Source: Chondrosia reniformis
Lineage: Eukaryota > Porifera > Demospongiae > Chondrillida > Chondrillidae
DNA length: 64,000 bases
Reading direction: 5' to 3'
NCBI GenBank assembly: GCA_947172415.1
Contig: OX359191.1
Coordinates: 744,001-808,000, forward strand
Position numbers and translations under genes: made by a program
Notes under the pieces: generated by a model
What the model was told of the DNA's origin: nothing
The model's database searches: none
Seen by the model: the letters and a program-made list of their open reading frames with translations, nothing else
In this document: positions 48,001 through 59,500 of the stretch, in pieces
Numbering within the stretch: the stretch's first letter is position 1
Layout: the number at the start of each line of letters is the position of its first letter

Positions 48001-50763
48001 ACAGGTTTTACTGTAGCTACATACATGCACTATACTGCAGATAATTAATTTTATTCACCTATGCAGGGAGGTCCTAGAGACCATATGCCATTCATACACT
48101 CCAAATTGGCTAATCCAGGCACAGTCGTGCTCATCCTAAATCCATCCGTGCAGCTGTAGGGTACCACAGATCCATGCAAATACTGAAAATTGAGGTCTTC
48201 AGAAAGCTCAATAGCAATCCCAGAATCCTCATCAATGATGCCATCAACAAATGGATGTCTGCAACCTTTTTGAAATGGAATTAAAGAATTTAATTCCTGT
48301 AATTATATACGTACATATATGTACACGTATACATGTAGTAACTATATTTCATGTAAAACTCACTGGCACATTCAGTTACTTGACAAGTCGCACTGACTTT
48401 ATCCACACCTGGACAGCCAGCCCCTCCACAAGATGGAGATGGGTTGGTACATGTTCTACTGCGAGTGTACTGTCCTTCACCACAAGTCTTTGAACAGGCA
48501 CTGTCCGACCAGCTGGACCAACCACCATTAACTATGCAAGAAAGGTAAAGTGCTCTTTCAGGATGGTAACATATACCTTTCTTGCATATATAAATATAGT
48601 ATAGTTAATATATAGGCATACTTCAGGAGGATATATATGTCTATACATATTTAAAGGAAATAGTGTACATGTATGCTGCACACCTGAGGCTCACCTGGAC
48701 AACACTGAGTGTTGCACAACTCCATTTTGAAATCACTTCCACTGCATGGTAGGCCACCATTCTGAGGGGTGGGGTTGTCGCACCTCCTCTCGTACCTCTG
48801 CTGTCCTCCTCCGCAAGTAGCAGAACATACACCAGACAACTCCCAGCTTCCCCAACCACCATTAATTACTGGCACTATTTGGACATATGCATAACACACT
48901 TGTATATAACATTTAGATGCCATGCATTTTCGTTGAATTTTTAAATTGATAGAGCTTTGTATTCAGTACATTAAATACATATATATACATACACATAATT
49001 TTATAACAGATATACGGAGGGAGATATATATTACAAGTCAAACAGTGGATCTTCCTACCAAATAATTTTAAACTTAATTAAGATAGCTAATCATATCCGT
49101 TATGTTTGCTTACAGCGACACTCATCTCCAAATCTTACATATCCACGCTTGCATTTACATTGAAATCCACCATCAGAATTTACACAAACTGAAGAGATGA
49201 GGTCACAGCCATGGCTTCTCTCAGTACATTCATTTATATCTATATACATACAATGCATGGAAGTATATATATATAAAAATGTATATGGCATGCATGTATA
49301 CATAAATAGGAAATTATAATCATGCAGTCTTGAGACACTTATTATCAGTTAATACATAATGGTCATAATAGATCTAAGTATGCATAGAATATCAACACTA
49401 TATATAAATCTATTATTAGACGTGTAACTTATAACTATATATAATTATAATTCTTGTATCTCATAATCACTTTGGCTAAACCAGTAGCTCACCAGTGCAG
49501 GTTCTCCTACTGGACCATCTTCCTGCATCACATTTCAACTCTGCTACCTCCGGCCTTGAAGATCCTACAAATCTGTAACCTGATTTACAGGTGTAGGTCA
49601 CAATGTCTCCATGGGAGTAGGGGGGAGATCCCCTTGGAATTAGCACATTAGAAGCAAAGTTGGGAGAAGAACAACCTACATGGTGTAAATTGTAGAATAT
49701 TAGATGTACAATGAACGTGGCACTGAGGCAATGCACTAAAATATGTCTGTCATTGAAATAATATATATACCTGGACATGTTCGTGCTGAGCAGGATCTGG
49801 TATTACTTCCTGAACCAGAGCAAAAGCTACCTCTGCAATAAGGTGCTGGATTAGAGCAAGTTCTAGATCCCTGTTGCACTCCACCAGTTCCACAGGTAAC
49901 GGAACATGACCCATAAGACCAGGAAGACCAACCTCCATTCACTGCATATATACAATAAATGGTGTTTCATAGTGATACATATATATATGAGTGTAAATTC
50001 CGTTATTCATTGTGACGCTAAGAATATAGGACCGGAGCCATATATTATTCTGTTTAAATTCATAACATTTAGCACAATTTTGCATGCATACATACACATA
50101 TTATATATACCTGGACAACATTGAGTATTGCAAGGCCTATTTTCTGCACCACTTCCCGGACAAGTTCTTCCTCCATGTGCAGGAGTTGGGTTGTTACAGT
50201 TTCTCTGCCATCTCTGTGTCCCACCTCCACATGGAGCCGAGCATCCACCCACAGAATACCAACTGCTCCATCCACCGTGGCGAGGTGGAGCTACATGTAA
50301 TCATTCACATATATAAGGAACGCATACTAAATTAATACACTTATAACGATATGTAGCTAAATAGCTATGCAAATTAATACTATATACAATTGGTATCTGT
50401 AATTCCCTGATACCTGTCAAGATTTACAGGCTTTCAAGCAATGCAACAATCATGATCGTTTTACATCACTTGCCTATGTCTTTCTATATATGTCTTTAAA
50501 GAATGCATAAGTAGACGATAACTACTTACGTGCTGGTGGTGTACAACCTCCCCACTTCCAACAGGCTCTTCTGTTTCGTCTATGAACTGGAGCCGTTTGT
50601 GCAGCTACAGAAGATATTACGTGTGCGTGATATCAGGTTAATTCTTGACCGCAAGGTATACATGCATAGCTATATGATTTTACTTACGTCCTTTGATATC
50701 ATCTGCAGAGTGCAGTGCGAAACAGGTCAATAAAATCAACAGAAAAATGATTATGTTCCGCAT
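43630..50763 (-). CDS. Gene C: secreted TSP1/CCP/EGF/IgGFc-binding-domain protein
   Basis: Predicted 18-exon gene, about 1311 residues, compact copy of A. Exons in transcript order: 50688-50763, 50530-50604, 50111-50290, 49771-49941, 49493-49675, 49114-49239, 48695-48874, 48364-48531, 48059-48265, 47599-47724, 47393-47509, 47035-47235, 46329-46739, 46018-46170, 45542-45700, 45297-45425, 43749-45005, 43630-43646. All borders GT-AG, all internal exons phase 1-1. Domains: signal peptide 1-20, propeptide with RRNRR and ACWKWGGC to 50, TSP1 51-110 and 111-167, CCP 168-228, EGF 229-270, TSP1 271-330 and 331-386, CCP-like 387-455, EGF 456-497 and 498-536, CCP 537-603, domain X 604-740, Cys-rich repeats 741-844, EGF 845-887, IgGFc-binding 888-1306. 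Divergent partner D starts 2.5 kb away. The last intron (43647-43748) happens to be open in frame. Confidence 0.84.
45297..46170 (-). other. Gene C Cys-rich GCC2/GCC3-like repeats and EGF
   Basis: Exons 46018-46170 (GQCAEGFTY.., CKPCEFGYFKDVPG), 45542-45700 (CPPGSYSNDGFPPCIPCPHG) and 45297-45425 (GCPNGEYWQDCSESCHC.., CVCPPGFTGMDC). Confidence 0.8.
46329..46739 (-). other. Gene C domain X exon (unrecognised, 137 residues)
   Basis: Nearly identical to A in its middle (GEDCDIGSNY .. AVTGRLVITLKVKSGLSRQC), but diverged and three codons shorter at the C-terminal third. No poly-Arg run. Ends KGKCG at the exon border. Confidence 0.72.
47035..48874 (-). other. Gene C module 2: TSP1-TSP1-CCP-EGF, then EGF-CCP
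   Basis: TSP1 48695-48874, TSP1 48364-48531, CCP-like 48059-48265, EGF 47599-47724 (DLDECAEG), EGF 47393-47509 (DINECLALPC), CCP 47035-47235. Coding and intron sequence is almost the same as in A, apart from the insertions in A. Confidence 0.83.
49114..50290 (-). other. Gene C module 1: TSP1-TSP1-CCP-EGF
   Basis: TSP1 50111-50290 (HGGWSSWYS, CSAPCGGG), TSP1 49771-49941 (GGWSSWSY, CSVTCGTG), CCP 49493-49675 (CSSPNFASN.., GRWSSRRTC), EGF 49114-49239 (DINECTERSHGC). Clearly diverged from A here. Confidence 0.83.
50530..50763 (-). other. Gene C exons 1-2: signal peptide, propeptide, basic site, Cys peptide
   Basis: Exon 1 (50688-50763) encodes MRNIIIFLLILLTCFALHSA then DDIKG. Exon 2 (50530-50604) encodes PAQTAPVHRRNRR followed by ACWKWGGCTPPA. 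Cleavage after RRNRR is likely but not proven. Confidence 0.78.
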
Positions 50764-50841
50764 CCTCAAATTGCTATCGTCTTTATAATATGCTCACATC
50801 CGCTTGCGGCAAGTACATGCAGCGCTTAGGTTTGCAGAGAA

Positions 50842-50850
50842 CTATATATA
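50842..50850 (-). promoter_or_regulatory. TATA box of gene C
   Basis: The minus strand reads TATATATAG here, about 80 bases before the ATG. It is the only TATA-like motif at a usual distance. Confidence 0.5.
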
Positions 50851-53100
50851 ATTTCGTCTTTTGTAGTCACCGCGCAAGGTTAACGCCTGCGCGACTGGTA
50901 TGTGTGAATATGTAAATCTCACGTGCTCTGTTATATATATATATCACTCGAAATATATATAAAAGGCACTCTCTTATATAATAAGCATTCACTTTTTGTC
51001 TGTATGTATATAGTGTAATGTATATATTAAATGTAGACACAATAATGTTTTAAATACCTTAATTACAGATATACGTGCATGTCCCATAGTCCCAGACTAG
51101 TATATACTATGTCAAACAGAATATTACAAGATGAAGGTATATATAATACATATCAGAAGGACTCAACTATGTATGCGCATTTATATAAGTATGTGAACTA
51201 TAGTAATTTTATCATATAAAGCACTCATGCAGAAGATGTATAATCATGATAATAATAATAATATCAAAATACAAAATATAGTGCCATATAAGTCAAATTA
51301 GAGGAATCATCCCTATTAATTTGCATGTGATTTGCAATTATATAGCTCGGTAGCAGAGCACTGATGGTCATATAACCAGATCTCATGGGTTTGATTCCCA
51401 ACAATTGCTTTCTTTCCTGTTTTTCCCTCTGCACAATGTTGGAGAAATGATTTACTTGTGGTTTGATTATCACTTTGATTATTAATAACAGAGATATGAT
51501 CATCCTTGTATATACTTCCTCATCTGACACAGCCATAAACACAAATAAGTGTAATGATTCCTGGAGCAACATGTCTGAATCTTAAACTTCCTTAGGATCC
51601 TACATGTACTTCACATAAAACTTAGTTTGGTTTATAATTAGCTGGCTAGTAGTATATACGGAAAGTCATAGGATAAGCGCTTACATCTGAAGGAAAAAGG
51701 AAATTCTCGTTTCATTCTCCCCCTCTGACCAATATTGTTTGTAACTAAGAAATGTTACACTCTACATAGCATACACCTGCATATATATATACATCATATA
51801 TTATAGCAGCTGCATTATATATGAATAAAAGTCTAACAATTATTTATATTTGCACAGATACTTTTAGCCTATAGAGATCCATAGATTGTAGGAGACAGCA
51901 AGTTCCTGACCAGCTGCCACTAATCAGTAGCTGTTTTAATGACTACATCCTTTCTTCTAATGGAAAGCTGATTATATAAGAAGGTGTTGCTGTAATGAGA
52001 AGGTGAGAAGATGAAGTATACATCCTTTTCAACCCCTCATCAAAGTGACAGATTCTTTAAACAGTTGCCATCATTATACCCAAGCACCACAAACTGGCTT
52101 TACTTATAATTCCTATATACATTAGTCTGTTTTCTATTTTGGCAGAGTTGTGAAGCCATTATTTACATCTTAACAATAATGTTATTATTGTGACATCAGT
52201 TTTGGGTGATGACTTATATATAGGGTCAATAGATTATATAATAAATAAAATAATATATACAATGCTGAAATTGACATATTTTTAGAGACTTGTGTATATC
52301 ACTAAATCACCATTTTCCAATGGCTATTGAGCAAGGGGTGCTTATAGGAAACATAATAAAGCACATAGGACAAGTTTATGCAGAGAATACACTCCATTAA
52401 TTGGGTCCTGTTTTTAAGAATTCTGAAAATGTATATTACTTGTTCTAAGTCCTATACGCATATATAGTTGTAAATATATGTATATAAGAATGAACATATG
52501 ACTCCCTGTTTACCATACCAGCTAGGGAAACACTTGGAATATATATGAAGTGTGAATATGCATGCGCAGATTCTATATATAGTGGTATATCAGAGAGTAT
52601 AGAGTTCTAATTATGGTTGGCAGAAAAACATATAGAAGAAGTCTGAACTTATACCTTTGGCTGATTTCATTCAGTTTTTTTAGTGACTGACCTTGGTCTT
52701 GTGCATGCTTCATAAAAATCCTCATTCAAGGATAACTTCTCTCTCCATCTTCCAGGCTACATCTTAACCTCTGTCTTCTCTCAATTGCTTTGTTCATGCC
52801 ATTATAACTGAAATGGTCAGCCTGCAGCTAGTAGCCCTGCAAGTGACTATGGCTTATACGTGCTCAGGTGCAGCCCTGTGCCCCATAACCATAATATATA
52901 TATTATACAAAATTAGGGTCGAAACGTTCAATTCTAAAGAATATTCCTGTTGCTGCAGCTCAATAATCATCAATTAACTAATTATACAGAATATAATAAC
53001 ATATATACACTCATGGTCAATATAGGCAACTTAGAGGAAACTATCACTCTACTGAGAGTATACCTTCAATTGACTATTGGAGTATCATGAGTGTATTATA
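50851..53100. other. Region between the divergent genes C and D
   Basis: No protein gene seen. It holds a tRNA-like sequence (51334-51408) and, from about 52300, sequence related to the upstream region of B. 'gggtcgaaacgtt' at 52917 is a short relic of the element type seen at 57650. Confidence 0.5.
51334..51408 (+). tRNA. tRNA-like sequence or pseudo-tRNA (possible SINE head)
   Basis: 75 bases with a 7-position acceptor helix (6 pairs; GCAATTA with CAATTGC), a 4-bp D stem (GCTC/GAGC) around GGTAGCA, an anticodon-like arm (CTGAT..ACCAG, one mismatch, loop too long) and a T arm TGGG/CCCA enclosing TTTGATT. The B box has T for C (GTTTGATTC). The anticodon is unclear, so a decayed tRNA or tRNA-derived SINE is more likely than an active gene. 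Confidence 0.4.
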
Positions 53101-53149
53101 ATTCAATCAACACAACTACTCCAAAATTATATAAAGCACATTATATAAA
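53101..53149 (+). promoter_or_regulatory. Core promoter of D
   Basis: Two TATATAAA boxes (53128-53135 and 53142-53149) follow an ATTCAATCAA..ACTACTCC block shared with B. The ATG at 53155, although in frame with the signal peptide, lies too close to the TATA to be transcribed, which supports the start at 53227. Confidence 0.6.
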
Positions 53150-53226
53150 GGCCTATGGGCGTTTCAAAAAGTACCTATAAGAAGCGAGACGATGGGGCTG
53201 TGCAGAGCGAACGGGCTACGGGCATA

Positions 53227-53543
53227 ATGAAGTCGCTATTCGCGATAGCATTGTTCACATTTGCTAGTTTCTGCTTCCTAAACCTCGTGGCTGATGGCTT
53301 TCAAAGGACGAGGTTTATGGAAGACTCAGAAACGCTTAAGTTTGACCAAAATGATTTGCAAAAAGGTAAATTACAACAGGTCGCGAAGTTTTCAGTATAT
53401 ATTAACTTACACTGCTTTCCTTCATATAGCATCCACAGTTACAGATCTGCAGCCAGCAGGTCATAAGAGAGAAAAAAGAATTATTGGCTTAATTGTTGCT
53501 GTTGGTGTTGGTGTTGCTATCGGATGCGCAATATTTTGCGGAG
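53227..53543 (+). other. Gene D exons 1-2: signal peptide, KREKR site, Gly-rich hydrophobic segment
   Basis: Exon 1 (53227-53365) encodes MKSLFAIALFTFASFCFLN and an acidic/amphipathic propeptide. Exon 2 (53430-53543) encodes GHKREKR followed by IIGLIVAVGVGVAIGCAIFC. The second part is long and hydrophobic enough to cross a membrane, or it may be a small two-Cys peptide freed by cleavage. B has a shorter version. Confidence 0.75.
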
Positions 53544-56500
53544 GTATATAGTCTACATGTAGGGCAGAACACAAGCACACACTTAATTTAGTGAGGGTTC
53601 CTGCATGAATTAAGGGGCCATGTAATTTATTTTCTGTATAATATGAGTCTCTATTCTTCCGTGCAATTAGGTTCTTCTCCGCCGCCTCCGCAAAACGGTA
53701 ACTGGGCAGATTGGAGACCAGTGGGAGAGTGCAGTGAGCCGTGTGGAGGAGGAGAGAGGAAAATAGTCAGAGATTGCAACAATCCACCTCCATCCCATGG
53801 TGGTGGACCTTGTGAGGGACTATCTGAAGACTATATTTCTTGCAACAGTGATCACTGCCCCAGTACGTAATATATTATATGATAGGAATAATCAGGCCAT
53901 ATATTATCCATATACGTACATATGTCCTATTATGTATAATATAATAGGCTAACCCTAGCTCATGCATGTATAACATATATATTGTTATTCCAGTTAATGG
54001 TGGATGGTCGTCATGGACTAAACAAGGTGTCTGTTCAGAGTTCTGCGGCCACGGTACACAGACTCTTATCAGAACATGTTCTAATCCTCCCCCTCAGTAC
54101 CGAGGGGTTCCGTGTGTGGGAGCTGAGAGAGATCAAGAGTTATGTAAAATTGCAACTTGTAAAGGTATATATCACTGCATTTCTTTAGAACCATACATTA
54201 TTATACCCCATTGCCATGGTAATGAACCAATGAAATCATATTACATTTCATAGGTTTCACCTCTGGGCTATAACGTTTATATACATATATATTTATAATT
54301 ATATATATTTATACATGTTGTAACCTTGTATATGCAAATTGCATGATACATATATGTTAACTGTTGTATAAATATATTCCAATGTATAAAATGTTACATG
54401 TACAAGTGAAATGGTAGGAGTATTCCTTAATTGTATATATTCATATATAGATAGAGCACTGCAAAACCTATATATATATTCAAGTTAGTAATTGAATATT
54501 CCACCCAGAAGTTTTCATTCTTGCTGTCCTAAGTGGATATATACCGCATCCAATCTTTATTTTTATCAGTATATATAGCCACCATAAATGCTAACTTCAA
54601 TGGATTTTTTTAATTTGTGATATGTTGCCTATAAAATTAACATCATCATTGGTATACAACATGTAGTTAAATATGCATATACGTAGGTTTGTTAGTTACA
54701 AAGTGGTTAAACATAGTATTGTTCAATTATCTACCCTCTATAGGATGCTTTCATCCACCAGTTCCTGATGGTGCCATATACTATTCTGGGCCTGTGGAAG
54801 TAACAAACACCACTGAAGAACCGTTTCCAGGCAACACTAGTACTACAGCTGTATTTGAGCATGAAGATGTTTTATCATTTGGTTGCCATGAGGGATACAG
54901 ACCTGAGACCCCTCCCCCAGAAGGATCTGCATTTCACACACTTATGTGCAATAAGGGGACTTGGCAGGGGGTTTCCCCCGTTTGTAATGGTCTGTTGGTT
55001 TAGAATAGGGAAACTGTGCTTATTGATGTATTTGCATCTTTCTTACTATCTCAGATGTGAATGAGTGTGCTGAAGGACTAAGTACCTGTGATCCTTTCAG
55101 ATCAAACTGTTCAAACAGCAAGGGAAGTTTCAACTGCTTCTGTAAGCCCGGTTATGAGGCTGATGAGAATGGAGAATGTAAAGGTTTGTTTCAAAAAATG
55201 AATTCCAATTTATATTTAAAGATTTCTGCATGTCTTAATTGACCTGCAAAGATTATTGTATGTAGTATATTTCAAATATGCACTTTACATCATTAACTAT
55301 ATACACATAAACACAATTGTGCATAATATACTTGGGGACAATCTGGTCCAAAGCCACTGTATATATTATCCTTGCAACCTGCAGCCATTGTTATCCATGG
55401 TGGATGGGGTAACTGGTTTCCCTCTGGAATCTGCACCGTTACATGTGGAGGAGGAGAGCAGAGGTATGAGAGGAGGTGTGACAACCCCATCCCTCAAAAT
55501 GGAGGTCTCCCTTGTAGTGGAGATGACTTTAAATATGAGCCTTGCAACACCAACTGTTGTCCAGGTATACACTAGCTCCATATACAATCCACATATATAT
55601 TACATACATATATACATTTTGTCTGTTTTTTTTTTCTATTTTTGGATGTATCTTATATTAATTAAATCATTTTTATAATATATTTATTTATTTATAATAT
55701 ATTATTATTTATTAAGATTACCTTTGTATATTGTAACTTGTACTGTATATATTGTATTAGCTAACAATATGTATATTAGTCCATGTGACAAATTTGGTTT
55801 AAGAAATATATATGTAGAATATAATTAATTTTTAATTATTGTATCCCCCTAGTTCATGGAGTATGGTCAGATTGGATAGATGGTGCATGTTCTACCACTT
55901 GTGGAATTGGTGTTCATACTAGATTTCGATCATGTTCTGGTCCTTTTTGTGGAGGAAGGGAATGTACAGGAGAAACTGAAGTCATTGTCAATTGTGATCT
56001 TGGCAGCTGTAGTGGTACGTTACAGTCGAAAATAGACATAGACAAGAAATGAAAAATCTAATATGCCATTTTCCTACATGCTATGCCTATTCTGTAAAAA
56101 AAGCCTATAGGGGAACTAAACCTGAAGAGAGCTTTGGATGAAGATACAGGAGTCTTTTCTTTCTTTTCTTTCTTCTTGATGTACAGAGTGTATTATATAT
56201 ATTGTGCATACGTTAGCTGCATGTTTCAATTTCACATGTAATATGTGCAATTCTAGGTTGCCTTGTCCCAGTTGAGGTAAATGGAGTATTGTACAATAAA
56301 GGAGACAAATCTGAGTTTCAACATGGAGACGAGTTAACCTATACCTGTTCTAGGGGATACAAGTCACCTATGGAAGATCCTATGACATTCCCATCCATAA
56401 CTTGTGAGGCAGGGGTGTGGCAGGGGGACACACCTACTTGTGATGGTAAGGTTATTATACAAAGTACTGTATATACAGATATATCAGTTTATGGTGCAGG

Positions 56501-59500
56501 CTTATGTATGAACAACATCTATATCTATATATATATATATATAGATCACCATGCATGCATATTCCAAATATCATGGTTATCATACCTATGAAACTAGTAT
56601 GTATGACTCATTAGATGTTGATGAATGTGCGGAGGGGCATGTAGACTGCAATCCAGAGACATCAATCTGCCAGAACACACTAGGAGGGTTTGTGTGTCAT
56701 TGTAAGACTGGCTATGAAAGGAAACCTGGAGAACATCAGTGCACTGGTAATTTTGTAATCCAATCAATGCTGTCATATCTGTGTATATACAATTGATGTC
56801 TAATGCACTCTATAATAACAGCACTCTATCTATATAAAGAGTTAACCTAAGAAAATGGATGTATATAGTAACTCGATTGGCTGTTTCTATATAATTACTG
56901 AAATATTTTGTAATTGATCACGAATAAGTATATGCATATAAAAATAAAACTTAATTAGACCTGTGTTTTACACAGAATATTTTCCATCATATATATATGA
57001 ACTCCTTTCTATATATGCCACTTCAGATATAAACGAATGTGAAGATCCAAGCATTAATCACTGTCAACACGAGTGTCAAAATTTGTTTGCCTCATTCCAG
57101 TGTTACTGTAGGGCAGGATACGAGTTGCAGGATGATGGCATATCTTGCGTCCGTAAGCCTTCGAGTGTATAAGTGCCAAATCATATTATTTAATTCATAT
57201 ACTCTATATATATATATTTACAGCCTTATCACTATATACAACAAGTTATATAATTGTAATTTCACAACCCATACATGCATGTAGATCCCAGCACTGCTTG
57301 CTCTGACTTGCCCATTCCTGGTAACGGTTCAGTGGATTGCAATCCTGTTCCTAGTGGTCAGAGGTGTACACTGACTTGTGATGATGGTTACATCTTCTCT
57401 GGTAGCTATGATCCTTCACCACAAACCTGCACAGATGGAGTGTGGAGATATGAAGAGGAAGGACAAGAGATTCCAGATTGTGTGGGTATGTAAATATGGC
57501 ATTCACCATGGCAACACTATAAGGTATACGTAATATATAGAATAAGGGTTTCTTCTAACTACGTTGAAATTATCTTTTGAAGGGATCATCTTTCAACTTT
57601 TAGGGCATCTAAAGATGCAGTTTTGTTGGTTGTCAGTTGTTTCGACCCTGAGGGTCGTTTTCAGTGACTGATGTCAGGGTCGAAACATCTGATGTTCAAG
57701 AGAGACAAGAAGAGACAACAAAACTGCACCTTTGGGCACTCTAAAAGTCGAAAAATGATCCTTTCAAAAGATCACTGTAGATTATATATTATTATAGTAT
57801 ACTAAGCTGTATAATATATACATATATCAAAGCCATGCACTATATTGGTTGGATTGTCACTGCATTGTTTTCATTTAAACTAAATTGTTTTGCTACATAT
57901 AAATAAGTATATGACTGGCTTGGAATAACTCACTGAGAGATGATTACAGTGTATGATATATTCTTTGATTTTATAGATATATTTGGCGGTGCATTTTTGA
58001 GTATGGATGTCTTTGCTGGTGACGTTGGAGACTGTGATACTTCTACAGACTTTATGGTTACTGACTCTGTACCTGATGGTGACGTTTCTGCTGAATGTAT
58101 AAGTGACGGAAGAAGAAGAAGAAGAAGAAGAAGGGCTCTAGGTAGACTTCGTCTAAAGGTTACCTTCTCTGTGAGGCTACCCGAAGGTTGTACCACTCTT
58201 GCTTGCATCAGAGCTGGTTACAGGATCCTGTTGCAGAGGGAAAGGAAGCTTAAGAATATGATTGCTGATCCTACAAGTCCACCTCCAATTAGTGTATCTA
58301 ATTCAGCAACCAATGAAGAAGTTCCAATTACTCTCACATCAAAAAGTTTCAAGAGAACTAGACCAACCTTCAGTTGTGATCCAGGCACTGTTTTGAATGG
58401 TGGCTCATGTGGTAAGTATAATATATATTATAACATACAGTAATGTAATAAAGTTTTCACAATATCTACATTATCCTCTCTTTCCTATAGCTCCTTGTGG
58501 ATTGGGTTATTACTACAACACAGATGGCAGAGAGCCAAAGTGCGACCCATGTCCCCTTGATACCTTCCAAGATGAAGAAGGAAAGGATCACTGTAAGCCA
58601 TGCAGGAGAGGAACATTCACACTAGCACAAGGGTCTAAATCAGAGGATAAATGTCTTGGTAAGCTTAAGCCTATACAGCACCATTCAATGGCATGCATGC
58701 ATACTTAGAGGGGGGGGATTGAAGCACCCTCTCTATAAGTTTGAGTTTGTATTGACAGTGTTCTAATGTTTGAAATATTAGCCAAACCACCTCGTTCCCC
58801 CTTTCTCTGTCACACTCCTATAACCTAGCACCACCTCCTTTATATTTATAGATTTGCCCATGCCACGTATAACTGGTGAAACAGGAGAGTTTTATATATT
58901 GCTTCTGTTTGTATATTTCCTATTACCTGTACAGCTCCCTGCTCTCCTGGTTCTTTCTCTACAACTGGGCTGGAGCCTTGTATGCCCTGTCCCGTTGGTA
59001 CATATCAGGAACAAGCTGGCGCTCAACTCTGCACCAAATGTGAATTTGACCAAATAACTGATCATGTAGGAGCCTTCCATAAGGAAGCCTGTAGTGAGTG
59101 TATTGGATATATATAATGCACAGATCAGTCAACAGACATACATATATATACCATACATTCTTGAGAGACTATGTTTACATATATTATACTCTAAACATGG
59201 AGGCTTTTTAAATATACAATATTTTGATTTTCATATTTTAAATATAATAGATGTATACATTTATACATCTATGTACGTATATGTACGTACGTATACATAT
59301 ATAGGCCTTTGAGATGGTTCATCTTGAGTATATATTTTTTAGGTTTGGTGTGGTTAGAATTAAACTCTTATCATATAATTTTACATTATGATGTATATTA
59401 TGCATGCAGGTTGTCCAAATGGGACCTATTGGCAGAACTGCTCCAAGACTTGTCTATGTACAAATGGAGGATCATGTGATGTTGATGGACGCTGCATATG

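Noticed and set aside
53155..53226. Upstream in-frame ATG for gene D
   Set aside because: Lies 6 bases after a TATA box, would bury the signal peptide, and has no counterpart in B.
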